In this document: positions 10,833 through 21,010 of the stretch, in pieces | Layout: each line of letters begins with the position of its first letter | Numbering within the stretch: the first letter of the stretch is position 1 | Position numbers and translations under genes: made by a program | Source of the DNA: Isoetes taiwanensis | Lineage: Eukaryota > Streptophyta > Lycopodiopsida > Isoetales > Isoetaceae | Reading direction: 5' to 3' | Assembly (NCBI GenBank): GCA_021234155.1 | Contig: JAJEKV010000002.1 | Coordinates: 43,141,203-43,205,202 of the forward strand | Length of the DNA stretch: 64,000 bases | Notes under the pieces: model-generated | What the model saw: only the letters and a program-made list of their open reading frames with translations | Told to the model about the DNA's origin: nothing | Databases searched by the model: none

Positions 10833-11851
10833 ACAACTGCTTGTGTACAGTTGACTGCACCTTGTTGGTGGATCCCTCTGGTAGACAATCAACCACTTTG
10901 CTTTACAGTGCACCCATTGACTCAAAGACGTTGGAAAAGTGCTGGAATCTTAACTATTGCAGCATGGTATGACTCAGGCCAGTTGCTGACATGGGAGGCT
11001 TTTCAGTTAAAGTTTCTATTGGGGCGATGGGATAGAGTTCTTTGGCAAAAAGTTGCTGATTTTCTACAGCCTATTCTGCCACACCAAGAAGATATTTTGG
11101 TATGGGTTTGTCATGAAGAAATTAAGGAGTGCAAACTTGTGAACTCTATGTATCAGGCTTGATACTGATATTCTTCCTCCGTCTAATAAGTGGTCTCTTC
11201 AACTTCCTCCTCTTCAATGGCAGAAGGTGTGGTCTTGGGCATGGGACAAGCTACTTCATCCTAAAGTGGCAGTTCTTTGGTGGCAGATTCTTCATAGGTG
11301 TCTGCGGGTTAATGTGCTTGTCCATAAGTTTAACCCTAGAATATCAAATCGGTGTCCCGGTATGCAAGCGTGGATCCGAGACCATTGAGCATTGCTTTTT
11401 CATGTGTGAACACCTTAGGCAGGTATGGATTTGGTTGTTTTCCCTTTTTCAGGTTTCACTAACAAGTCAACAACTGCTTTTGGCAATTTACCCAAGTACC
11501 TGGACAGAGTTACAAGGCCAGGCTTTTCATCTAGCAGCAGGATGGTTGCTTTGGTCAATCTGGAAAAGACGAAGATTGGTAATCTTCAAATGTCTGGATG
11601 TGGCAGATAATCGTGTTCTCCAAGAAGCTCAAGGTTACATTGTAAAGTCGTATCATTGTTCTTCACTTGCCCCTCGCAAGAGGCGATTGATTTTTGAGGA
11701 GTTTTTGGATGTGCACTCTTATGCTTAGGCAGGTTGCTTCACTCGGTGGGTCTCCGCTTATCCGCTGAGATTTTATTCCTGTCTCTGCATTTATACTTGT
11801 ATTTGACTCTTTGATTGAATAAAGTCTGACGTCCTTCAACAAAAAAAAAAA
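10833..11851 (+). mobile_element. 5'-truncated L1-type LINE with 17-bp target duplication
   Basis: AACATAGCTAAGACTGG stands at 10816-10832 and again at 11852-11868, right after a poly(A) run at 11841-11851 that follows AATAAAGTCTGACG. Only the last third of ORF2 is present. The insertion joins a minus-strand leader-like sequence that reads continuously across the two flanks when the element is ignored. Confidence 0.93.
10851..11727 (+). pseudogene. LINE ORF2 C-terminal region with zf-RVT
   Basis: Two main frames cover it. 10851-11162 gives CWWIPLVDNQPLCF and AGILTIAAWYDSGQLLTW. 11129-11728 is open to its end and gives the zinc-ribbon tail: CKRGSETIEHCFFMC, AIYPSTWTELQGQAFHLAAG, WSIWKRRRLVIFKC and the C terminus ending EEFLDVHSYA. 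The two overlap, with a frame change around 11,160-11,350. It parallels 6640-7620 segment by segment but is better preserved at the C terminus. Confidence 0.8.
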
Positions 11852-12110
11852 AACATAGCTAAGACTGGCTTTTCTTCTTCCCATAAATGGGAAGAATAGA
11901 GCAAGCTATCAACAAGAACTATTCTATCTGCTACAAAAGCGAAATAGCAAAGAGGCAATTTCTTCCAATCCGGAACTGTGATGAAAATCAGTATCCTTCT
12001 GTAAAAACACGCCGAATTGATGCCAGAAAGAGGAAATCTGTTAGGGCAAGATGGCGCTCATCGCTCTTCATGGTCGGAATGGCTTTAGTGAAGACCTAAC
12101 CCTAAAATAC

Positions 12111-12660
12111 ATGGTCGATGGGCACAAAAAATGCTGGAAATTTTTTTAAACTTGAAAATAAAGTCCTTAAAATGTTTTAGATGTCAAGATATGGTCAAAC
12201 AAGGGGTCGACTAGCTGTTAGATTAAATTGAGGTTTTAACCAATCTAGGCAACGAGTTAAAAAAACAAACCATTATTCTAGTTCTTAGTTTATGCCTAAG
12301 GATATGGTGAGAGCTTAACCTTTAGCGAGTTATAATTTAAAGGAAGGGAAAATACTTCCATGAGTCAACAACATTTTTTAGAATTGAGAATGGAATGGAC
12401 TATAGAAGTTCATAAACTCTGTATGATTAAGATTTCTAATAGAAGTGAAGCAAGTGAATGGGTCATTTGACTAGAGAGAGAAAATTCAGCAAAAAAAAGG
12501 GGGGCGTATGGTTAATTTGGAAATTTCAAGAGGAAAATTTGAAACAAAGAAAATCCTAGGAAAATAACATATTAGAAATTTAATCCAGAAGTCAATCAGT
12601 TTCCAGAAAGGTAAAATAGAAACATTAGGTCTACTAAGGAGGATAACATATGCATAACAT

Positions 12661-12692
<32 letters not shown>
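12111..12692. other. No gene seen; ends in 30-bp poly(A)
   Basis: AT-rich unassigned sequence closing with a 30-bp A run at 12665-12694. The run touches the R490 repeat but no LINE or SINE body could be recognised before it. Confidence 0.5.
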
Positions 12693-12695
<3 letters not shown>

Positions 12696-13047
12696 ATTTA
12701 ATATTGCTACGCTGACACTTCAATATTGTTGGGCACAAAAGAAAAATATAGTCATGTCATTTAACAACATTCGTCTATTCACAATTTTTCTCAAACCTTG
12801 TCTATGTCACAAAATAAATAAGTAACAAGGAATTTATTGGCAACAAAGACTGATACACCGTTCACACCCACATTCGTGTATGCATTATGCTTCATACACT
12901 TGCATGAACCATAAGTTCGAATATCATTTTGTCTTCTGTTCATATTGTGACGAGGAGAGTGCAAGATACTATTGTGAAATCCATTGGATTTGTTTGACTT
13001 TTTTTTACGACAGGGGAGGGTGGAGAAAGATACCAGATTTGATACAT
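12693..13047 (+). repeat. Dispersed repeat R490, copy 2 (right part)
   Basis: AACATTTAATATTGCTACG through GATTTGATACAT matches 21,921-22,266 over its whole length with about 5% differences by eye. The left part is missing and is replaced by poly(A). The right edge at 13,047 is where the Helitron coding sequence starts abruptly, while copy 3 continues with unrelated sequence. The minus-strand 91-codon frame here is repeated in copy 3 only in part, so it is not called as a gene. Confidence 0.85.
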
Positions 13048-13912
13048 AGACCACGAGGCAGAGCAAAGAGGCTTAAGATCTGGCAAGCTGGTCATCTTGC
13101 CTTCTTCACACATTGGGAGCCCTAGAGCAATGCAGCAGAACTATCAGGATTCAATGGCCTTGATTCGAAGATTTGGCAAAGCAGACCTCTTTGTAACATT
13201 TACATCCAACCCAAATTGGATAGAGATTAGACACAACCTGCTCCCTGGACAACAGCCGCATGACAGGCCAGATTTGATTGCACGTGTATTCCACACAAAG
13301 CTCAAAGCATTCTTCCATGACCTCTTTGAAAATGATATCTTGGGCAAGGTGAAGGCACATATGTACACAATAGAGTTCCAGAAGCGAGGCTTGCCACACT
13401 GCCATCTCCTCATGTTTCTCGAACAAGAAGACAAGATCCGAGACAACGACGCCATTGACAGCATCACGAGTGCTGAGGTATCGGGCCTAGAGAACCCCAA
13501 TCTGAAAGAGATTGTCATAAAGCATATGGCCCATGGCCCATGTGGGCCTCTCAACCCAAATGCTCCCTGCCTGAAAGCCAAGGAAGGTAGTCCAACGAAG
13601 GAATGCACAAAGGGATTTCCAAAGCCATTTAATGACAATACCAAAGTCAATGCAAATGGCTACCCAGAGTATAGAAGATGCGGTACAGGCCATTTGATGA
13701 GGGGCAGCACGCCTATTGACAACAGATGGATAGTTCCGTATAATCAATGGCTGCTTGAAAAGTATGAGGCACATATCAATGTAGAGCAGTGTTTCAGTGT
13801 TGGCAGTGTGAAGTATATCTATAAGTACTGCTGTCTATTATCAGGAAGGCCACGAAAGAGAAGCCATCGAGCGACAGATGCAAAAACGAACAATGCTGAC
13901 TGCATGGTTTGA
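13048..13912 (+). pseudogene. Helitron Rep (HUH endonuclease) domain
   Basis: The main frame (13097-13912) runs GSPRAMQQNYQDSMALIRRF, then DLFVTFTSNPNWIEI and LLPGQQPHDRPDLIARVF. The metal-binding HUH pair follows as LPHCHLLMFL (His at residues 101 and 103). CGTGHLMRG and the tyrosine region VKYIYKY come near its end. The domain order matches Helitron Rep. Coding of the same type continues upstream to 13,048 in another frame (SGKLVILPSSHIG). After VKYIYKY the frame is lost, and matching sequence (GHEREAIERQM) resumes in the next frame with a central part of the usual protein missing. Confidence 0.9.
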
Positions 13913-14363
13913 GCTCAACAAGAACGACCCAGCCGCACGTGAATACACTTATCCAGAAATCCCCCAACACTACACATTCACGCGCCAGACATCATGGAAA
14001 AAGCGGGAGGGGAAGTTCAAACTCATCACACGGATGTACAATGTGAGCCCTAATGAGGGCGACCGCTATTACCTCCATCTCCTGTTGCTACATAACAAGG
14101 GTGCAACTAGCTTCGAAGACATGCACACTGCCAATGGAAAACTATGTTCAACTTTCAAGGAAGTTGCCAAAGAACTCGGTTTACTGGAAGACGATGCTGA
14201 GTGGGAGAAAACGCTCGAAGATGCGAGCATCTTTCAGATGCCAATGCAGCTACGCCAGACATTCGCATTCATTTTCCTATACAATGACCCACAAGATCCA
14301 ATGCGGCTATGGGAGCTCTACAAGGACGATCTAACGAAAGATTACCAACGGCAGATGCCATAA
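13830..14363 (+). pseudogene. Helitron linker region between Rep and helicase
   Basis: Reads TMLTAWFELNKNDPAAREY, YPEIPQHYTFTRQTSWKKRE, RMYNVSPNEGDRYYLHLLL, GATSFEDMHTANGK and KELGLLEDDAEWEKTLEDA. These are the conserved phrases of the Helitron central region (LTAWFELN, RMY-VSP, YYLRLLL, GA-SFEDL). The frame ends at 14363, where the helicase part is already open in another frame. Confidence 0.88.
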
Positions 14364-14934
14364 GAGCAAGCTTACAACAACGCATTGAGGGACATCGACG
14401 ACATCTTCCAGATGAGGGCTGCACATGTCAACAACTTGGTTTGCCAGAACCACGACTACATATTCTAGTCAACTTCCTAAATGAATCGACCTTTGATGCA
14501 GAAAAGGAACTGAAAGAAGGGCAGGAAAACTATGGCAAGCTCAACAGGGAGCAGAAGCACATAGCCGACATTATCCTCGATGCGATCAACCAGCATCAAG
14601 TCCCATGTATCAATGTGGACGTTCCGGGAGGTACAGGCAAGACATTCCTCTTCAACAGTCTGATCAGTATACTAAGAGGATGCGGTGTTGGCGTCGTATC
14701 AGTAGCTTGGACAGGTATTGCCAGCCTCCTCTTGAAGGGAGCACAAACAGTCCATTCGACGTTCAAGTTACCACTCAAGCTGACACAAGAGGCAACCTCC
14801 GCACTACGTGCAACAAGCCAACAAGCAGAGGTACTTAGAAAAGCAAGCATCATGGTTTGGGACGAAATGGGGATGACACACACGCACGCACTAACTGCCA
14901 TTGACAGTCTTTTACGTGAGATACGCCAGGGGCA
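14309..14934 (+). pseudogene. Helitron PIF1-like helicase, N-terminal part
   Basis: The helicase begins around LNREQKHIADIILDAI, followed by Walker A as NVDVPGGTGKTFLFN (near 14,615-14,660), VVSVAWTGIASLLLKGAQTV, HSTFKLP and Walker B as VWDEMGM (near 14,857). The frame enters a LINE at about 14,935 and its last 70 residues are not helicase. PIF1-family helicases unwind DNA 5' to 3' and are thought to extend strand displacement during Helitron movement. Confidence 0.9.
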
Positions 14935-15931
14935 CCCTGATCTGGCCCCTCAAACAATTGGATGTTTGGCCCTCCAACATCCACAGAAGTACATGCAATG
15001 GTTTATGGCAGGATACCAGTGCTTTGGGGACTTGAGGTGTGAAGAGGACAGCAGATGGACTACATGGGAGGAAATACAACAAAGAACAAAGGGTTCAGCC
15101 TTGGATAAAAAGATTTCAAAAAGATTATGGATTGGTTAACAATTTTGAGGATTTAGCAGCTGCCTCCAACAATTGGACTCTAAACAATAAGGAGACCTAT
15201 TCAGTTAGGACATATACAATGCTCTCTTGAGAAACACAAGGGCATGTTCCCTATGGCCTTGTGATGAAAACACTTTAGCTTCAGTATGTGCTAAAGGCTG
15301 GAAAAACTATGGAGCACCAAAGATTAATACCTTCAGATGGCTCTTGTTGCATCAAAGTCTACAAACTAACCTCTCTAGATCCAAATATGATAGTAATATT
15401 TCCAGTCTTTGCCCCCTGGATGTGGAATGACAAAAGACTCAAACCATGTGTTTTTATGTTCAAAAATTGCTGAAATTTGGACATGGACCTCACAAATTAA
15501 CCTTGGGGCACCTGCAAATCTCCTTGAATTTGTAAATGGTAGCTCCAGGGTTATAAACACTTGCAGAATATTAACCTGTTGGATCATCTGGAAACATAGG
15601 AATCTGGTTGCCATTGAAAAGAAATCTATCAATCAACAGTGGATAAAAGCTAAGCTTTTGAGTCTGATACAAGATACAACCACTGCCCATAAAACTTTTA
15701 AAGGGGCCAAATCTGACAAAGCTTGGGATCGGATAGGGAAATTCCAAGGTTTATATCACTTTTTCATTCTAATTCTAACAGATGTTAATGGTGTTCTTCA
15801 CAGATCATCATCAGAGGATGCTGAAAGTGGGAGCCCCCCCGAGAGGCTCAAATTATCTGGTGGTAGTTGAAGAGTTGTCAAGGACTATGGTGGCAGAAAA
15901 TATGATTCTGCTCAAGCAGGAAGTGATTCAT
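14935..15931 (+). mobile_element. LINE fragment inserted in the Helitron helicase
   Basis: Phrases such as GAPKINTFRWLLLHQSLQTN, SNHVFLCSKIAEIWTWTSQI and RILTCWIIWKHRNLVAIEKK mark the zf-RVT tail of an L1-type ORF2 (15,289-15,750). The edges show an imperfect direct repeat, GCCAGGG(G/C)CA, at 14,925-14,934 and 15,932-15,941, the likely target duplication. Helicase coding resumes right after it. No clear poly(A) is present at the right edge, so the tail has decayed or the 3' edge is imprecise. This LINE is distant from the GC-rich one at 44 kb. Confidence 0.75.
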
Positions 15932-16470
15932 GCCAGGGCCATTCGTTTGGGGGAATGATAATGCTCACTGGCGGCGATTTTCGACAGCAGCTGCCAGTGG
16001 TCAAACGTGCAACAAGGACGGAAGTCATTTCGAAGTGTATCAAGAGGAACCCGCTGTGGACTAACTTCAAGACCCACAAGCTGACACAAAATATGCGGGT
16101 CGGAAGAGACAAGGAAGCCTTCTCAAATTGGCTGCTATGTCTCGGTAACGGGGAACAGATGAACAATGAGCTAGGGCTCGACTGCGACTTGGTTGAGATA
16201 CCCGAAGAATGCATTGTGGAAGACGACTTGATTGATACCATCTTTGGCAAGGAAATAACAGAGGCAAATGTGCACCTGTTATATGACAAAGCCATCCTGA
16301 CACCAAAGAATGAAGACACACTGAAAATCAACAATAAGGTCCTCCTAAGGTTACACGGGCAACTCCACACATATACGAGCATAGATGCCATCATTGCAGA
16401 AGATGAAGATGCTACAAGAGACTTCCCAATTGAGTACCTCAAGACAAGGAGTTCTACTCAAGAACAATAG
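15932..16470 (+). pseudogene. Helitron PIF1-like helicase, C-terminal part
   Basis: HSFGGMIMLTGGDFRQQLPVV is the helicase motif III region. It is followed by RNPLWTNFKTHKLTQNMRV (motif IV), FSNWLLCLGNGE, LYDKAILTPKNEDTLKINNK and the tail ending DFPIEYLKTRSSTQEQ. The order and spacing agree with PIF1-type Helitron helicases, although the last motifs (V and VI) are absent, so the C terminus is shortened. Confidence 0.9.
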
Positions 16471-16604
16471 GAGGTTCACTCCAAATGTAGTCTACAAAGA
16501 AATTCTACGGGATGAAATAGCCTCTTAGTTCTTAGAGATCTCTTATACTGAACTATGCCCTAGGATGAAATCGTCTTGGTATCATTTACAGGCTCATAAC
16601 TTAT

Positions 16605-16632
16605 GCCCAGCAATGCTGGGCACCGTTACTAG
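16605..16632 (+). other. Helitron 3' terminus: hairpin plus CTAG|T
   Basis: A perfect 7-bp stem (GCCCAGC/GCTGGGC) with an AAT loop lies at 16605-16621, followed after 7 bases by CTAG (16629-16632) and a flanking T. This is the standard Helitron 3' end, which acts as the terminator of rolling-circle transfer. Confidence 0.92.
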
Positions 16633-16659
16633 TATGCAATAAAATAGTAGAAGTATAAA

Positions 16660-16816
16660 ATATGATAAAGTATTTTAGATGCAAATAGGAAGGGGTACTT
16701 GTGTTTAACTTTAATTTAAGAACAAGCAAAAAGCTATCACACCATGCGAAATGATTGTGTTCCATTTTTTTGCATATGTATTATTCGCTTGGTGTGACTC
16801 TTTTTGAAAAAAGATA
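16660..16816 (+). repeat. 189-bp tandem repeat, left part
   Basis: Sequence from about AAAGTATTTTAGATGCAAAT to GAAAAAAGATA repeats at 21,514-21,660 and again, in part, at 21,700-21,784, with a period of about 189 bp. The array is cut here by a solo LTR; it resumes at 21,471. Confidence 0.85.
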
Positions 16817-17757
16817 TGTGTTTAGGGTCTGGGTTCCGGATCACCTGTCAGACAGCCCTCTATGAGGACCTTTGGATCAAGCAGATGAATCCTAACTGAG
16901 TGTCATGCGAGATTTGCAAAGAAAATAGCAAAGTTAGAAAAGAGAGAAACAAAAATGAGAAGACAACGAAGAGAAATCTGCTTCCTTGATATCAATGAAC
17001 ATACATGAAAGTCGTATTTAATTAAAGTGGGACTCATTCCATTCCCACTTTTTTTCGGAACCCTGTTATTTTACACGAAAAAGAACAACGGAGGCCCGAA
17101 AAACCGTCCTTAATTGAAATTTTATGCAAACCATGTGCATCCAAGCTTTCTCCCGGTTTTCTTGGATATCGAGTCGAGTCCACGTTTTTGGGGCTTATTT
17201 GTCATTCAAAATAAGAGTTATTCGCGTGAGGGTGAATTCCTTTACCAAGACTTTTTGGCTCTATTTTCTTAGGTGGGTAGACAAGAGATCATAAATTCCA
17301 ACAAAAATTAAGCAAATTGTTTACTTAATCACTAAAAAATACTAGTTTTGAGATGCCTTATATTTATAAATGGGCTCATTACAATATACATTCTGATTGG
17401 GTGAAGAGACCATAGTGGTCGATTATCACAATGAAAACACCCTCTTCACACAAGAACCAACCCATCGCAAGCGGCGTGGAGCTCTGTCCAAGTCACGGAG
17501 CAACTTTACAGACGATAGAAATTTGTATGAGGAGTTCCTTCATAGGCCCGTGCTTGTATGTCCAACCGATGTCACCACCCTCTTCTCGGCATCTTTCTTC
17601 AATGAACCGGTCTTTTCATTGCTCCCAAGCATGTACTATCTGGTCGAGATAAGGACCGCGAAAAGACAAAATCAAGTTAGTCAAGTGATGCTACATGCTA
17701 AAAAATAAAATAAAAACACGGTTCTTAGGGCCATTTTTGAAAAAATCTGGGGCACGA

Positions 17758-18228
17758 GAGCCTTTCTCGACTTCGCGAGTCGAAAGGCGACTCAAAGCGA
17801 AAAACACAAGTTTTAGGGGTCATAGGGCCTTTCTCGACTCGCGAGTCGAGAAAGGAGGCTCAAAGCGAAAAACGCAGTTTTTATGGGTCATAGGGCCTTT
17901 CTCGACTCGCGAGTCGAGAAAGGAGGCTCAAAGCGAAAAACGCAGTTTTTAGGGGTCATAGGGCCTTTCTCGACTCGCGAGTCGAGAAAGGAGGCTCAAA
18001 GCGAAAAACGCAGTTTTTAGGGGTCATAGGGCCTTTCTCGACTCGCGAGTCGAGAAAGGCAGCTCAAAGCGAAAAACGCAGGTTTTAGGGGTCAGAAGGC
18101 CTTTCTCGACTCGCGAGTCGAGAAAGACAGCTCAAAGCGAAAAATGCAGGTTTTAGGGGTCAGAAGGCCTTTCTCGACTCGCGAGTCGAGAAAGGCAGCT
18201 CAAAGCGAAAAACTCAGGTTTTAGGGGT
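17758..18228. repeat. 68-bp minisatellite carrying a 26-bp perfect palindrome
   Basis: Seven units follow each other at a period of 67-68 bp (core starts near 17766, 17833, 17901, 17969, 18037, 18105 and 18173). From the second unit on nearly every core is a perfect palindrome centred on CTCGACTCGCGAGTCGAG, extended by CTTT and AAAG. The linker is CTCAAAGCGAAAAACGCAG plus TTTTTAGGGGTCATAGGG. Such units can extrude cruciforms. They lie in the middle of the TIR element, and a worn single copy of the palindrome is near 20,536-20,560 in the same element. Confidence 0.95.
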
Positions 18229-18890
18229 GCTAATACTAATGTGTGCTAGTATAAAAACATTAGTACATACCTTTGAAAAAAAAAATTTGTACATACCTTT
18301 GAAAAAAAAGAGATTTAGGACAATGTCCTAAATGGTTATTAACTAGCACACCTTAATTAGCACACATTAGTACTTTATACTACAATTTCATAATGCACGC
18401 ATTAGCATACTAGCACAAGGTCCATACAAAGCAATATATAGTTATATAGTATAGTATAGCATACTAGCACATGGTCCATGCAAAGCAATATATAGTATAG
18501 CCATGCATCATTTCCTTTGAAATAAAGTGAACTAATTTAAAGTATACTATTATCTTGTATATGCCAACTTTTTATCTTAGACATAAGAATTATATGCCTA
18601 GCACCTCTAAGGTCAACATAAGGTGTAAAATATGATTATACAAGCACACAACCATGCTATCAATTTGCGACAAAAATTCAAATATTTATATGGGCGACAC
18701 TAATAAAATTATAGCCCAATTAATGGTATCCTAGAAATTTAAAATTTGGTACGTACCCCGCTATTTTTTTCCATTAACCTTAGAAAAATAACCGTATATA
18801 TCTGTATCCGTATTTTTTTTTTGAGTACACACTATTATTCCGCTTTTTTCTCTCAATATTTGGCTCTTTTTTTTCTCCCACCTCTTAAGT

Positions 18891-18981
18891 TCGAAATTTG
18901 AAATTGAAAAGGGGGGACATTTTCGAAATTTGAAATTGAAAAGGGGGGAATTTTCGAAATTTGAAATTGAAAAGGGGGGGA
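18891..18981. repeat. Three copies of a 31-32-bp repeat
   Basis: TCGAAATTTGAAATTGAAAA followed by a run of G repeats at 18891, 18923 and 18954. The minus-strand frame through it simply reads the repeat and is not a gene. Confidence 0.9.
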
Positions 18982-19029
18982 GATTTTGGTGCATTACCTT
19001 TTTAGAAGAAGAAATTTGGTACACTTACG

Positions 19030-19690
19030 AAATCGTGGCTGGCTATGGCGAACTCTCAAGATCCTGGCTATGGCATGGAAGCGGAGATGTGCTATCCAAT
19101 AACCATTTCCTTTCATCTGTTGCGTTGCATAAGATCTATCGTTGGCAAAACTGCCCGATCTGTTGTGGCAGTGCAGAGTCTGATTGAAAAATGTGAAAGG
19201 GAGATCGAAATGAGGGGAGATCGAAAAAACACGAGAAGGAATTATTTAGAGCATGCGAGCGGGGAGAATGATCGCCGCCTACCGAAAGGTGGAGAATGAT
19301 CGCCCGTTATGAGCATGCCCGCGAATCTAGAAGCTAGAAAAATGTCGGATTAAAGCGAGGGTTCTTGGGCTGCGAGTTAGAAATTCCAGCCGGACTAAGC
19401 ACGCCCTCGCGATCCGCCTCTCCCGGCCTTCATTTCGCCCCAATCTTATTTGCTTAGGCATTCTTCTACATTATAAGAGAGCGGATGACAAGCTCACGGT
19501 GAGTCGAGAAGAAGCGACAAAATTAAACATCCTTGTGGGCTATTTCCTTGGAGCTCAAAAGTCTAAATTTTACCGTGACATAGATCTTTTCTTCCTTGCA
19601 TCTAGCTTTACGGATCATCTCCAAGCCGGATTCATGCTCAAGAATGTAAATGCTCCGTTATTTTTGAAGGATTGGATCGCCCTTGCATAA
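19030..19690 (+). other. Gene-like but unrecognised sequence inside the TIR element
   Basis: Base composition is richer in G and C than the flanks. Two open stretches are seen: MANSQDPGYGMEAEMCYPI at 19045-19299, and one ending at 19690 that reads EEATKLNILVGYFLGAQKSK and TDHLQAGFMLKNVNAPLFL. Neither is recognised. They could be captured host exons, or chance. Confidence 0.25.
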
Positions 19691-20649
19691 TGCGGCAAAT
19701 TTTCAAATCACGCTCGCTAAATTTGCCCAGTCTCTGCTCCTTCTACTGCATTTCCTTGTGCGGATCTGCAGTTACCTGCATCCTTTATCATAAGCTGACG
19801 GAATGCCTTTGGGAAAAAAAAACCAAAGCTCAAAAAGCACTTTAGAAACGAAAGATTCTACCAGTCTTCTGCAATAGCTAGTTTCTGGGAAATTTTTGAA
19901 GCACCGTGGACCCTGCTGCACTGTTATGCTATGCCGTGTTTACCATTTCTGGCATGAGAAATTGAAGTCTGATTGTCGATTACCTTTCCTTAGCATTGCA
20001 GAGTAGTTGAACTACGATCTTGCATAAATAGCGGATAGATAAACAGCGGATAGGAGCTAAAATTCGGCTTATGAGAAAGCACAGAAACAAAAACTGATAG
20101 ACTTTGCATTCAAATCCGGCATAATGCTCGTCAAGTCTTATGAATCTTACGAAAAAATCATTGTAGGAATGATTGTATGTGGCTTGAGCTCATGCAGTGA
20201 ATGCGGGCTTCCCTCGAGCTGTTTTGCCAAAATTACAAAACATTCGAAGGGGAAAAAGCGAAGAGCTAGCAAAGCCAAATGGAAGCGGGCGCCATTGTGT
20301 GCTTGTCACCACGAAACGCAGAAGAAAAACAGAAAAATTTGGGCAATGCGCGGGATTAATAGAGCGGATCTAAATATGTGCATCAACGGCCAGCCCTTGG
20401 ACTTGCTCCTCCCTGGTGTAAAAAGGGGACCTCATGGCGAAGCTTTTGACTTCGATGGCTTGCGGACACCAAGTCTCATCACCGACCATGCATTGCATAG
20501 GCGGCCTAAAAGCACTGCTTCTCTTGTATGCCCGCCATCCCGACTCACTAGTCGAGAAAAGAAAGGTTTATATTTTTTTATTTAATTAATTAAAATATTT
20601 TATATTTTTAATTATATTTTAATATTAATTTTTTTAATCTTAAGGGGAT

Positions 20650-21010
20650 ACATTCCCCTTTAGTTGGTTTTGGCTTTCCCCTTCCCCTTCTCCTCTTCCC
20701 CCTCCTCTTGCCCCCTTGCCCCTCCCTCTCCTCTTTTTTAACCATTATTTTGGAAAGGTTGGGGGGAGACCCTTGCCCCCCTTTGCCCCAACCTCTCCTC
20801 TTTTGCCCCTTTTGCTCTTCTCTACCCTCCCCTCCTCTCCTCTCCCCTTCTCTCCCCTCCCCTCCCCTTCTCTCCTCTCCCCTCCTCTTCTTCCAACTTA
20901 GCGCCTTCCCCTCTTCTTCCAACTTAGCCCCTTCCCCTCTTCAACCTGTGGCCCCTCCCTCCTTCTCCTCCTACCCTTCTCCTTATCAAGGTGTGCCCCA
21001 TCTCCCTCCC
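20650..21010. repeat. Pyrimidine-rich (C/T) tract
   Basis: About 360 bases almost free of purines on the plus strand, made of CCCCTTCTCCTC-like blocks with some near-repeats such as TTCTTCCAACTTAG (twice near 20,889 and 20,914). Long open frames on both strands here are low-complexity artefacts. The tract lies near the right end of the TIR element. Confidence 0.9.

Larger units (their letters stand above)
13048..16632 (+). mobile_element. Helitron, autonomous type, decayed, 5' end lost
   Basis: The element encodes both hallmark domains of a plant Helitron: a Rep (HUH) domain and a PIF1-like helicase. It ends in a hairpin and CTAG followed by T. The 5' TC end and the N terminus of the protein are not visible: sequence at 13,048 is already inside the Rep domain and abuts a dispersed repeat, so a 5' truncation or rearrangement is likely. 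A LINE fragment interrupts the helicase. Helitrons move by rolling-circle replication and make no target duplication, consistent with the lack of one here. Confidence 0.9.
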
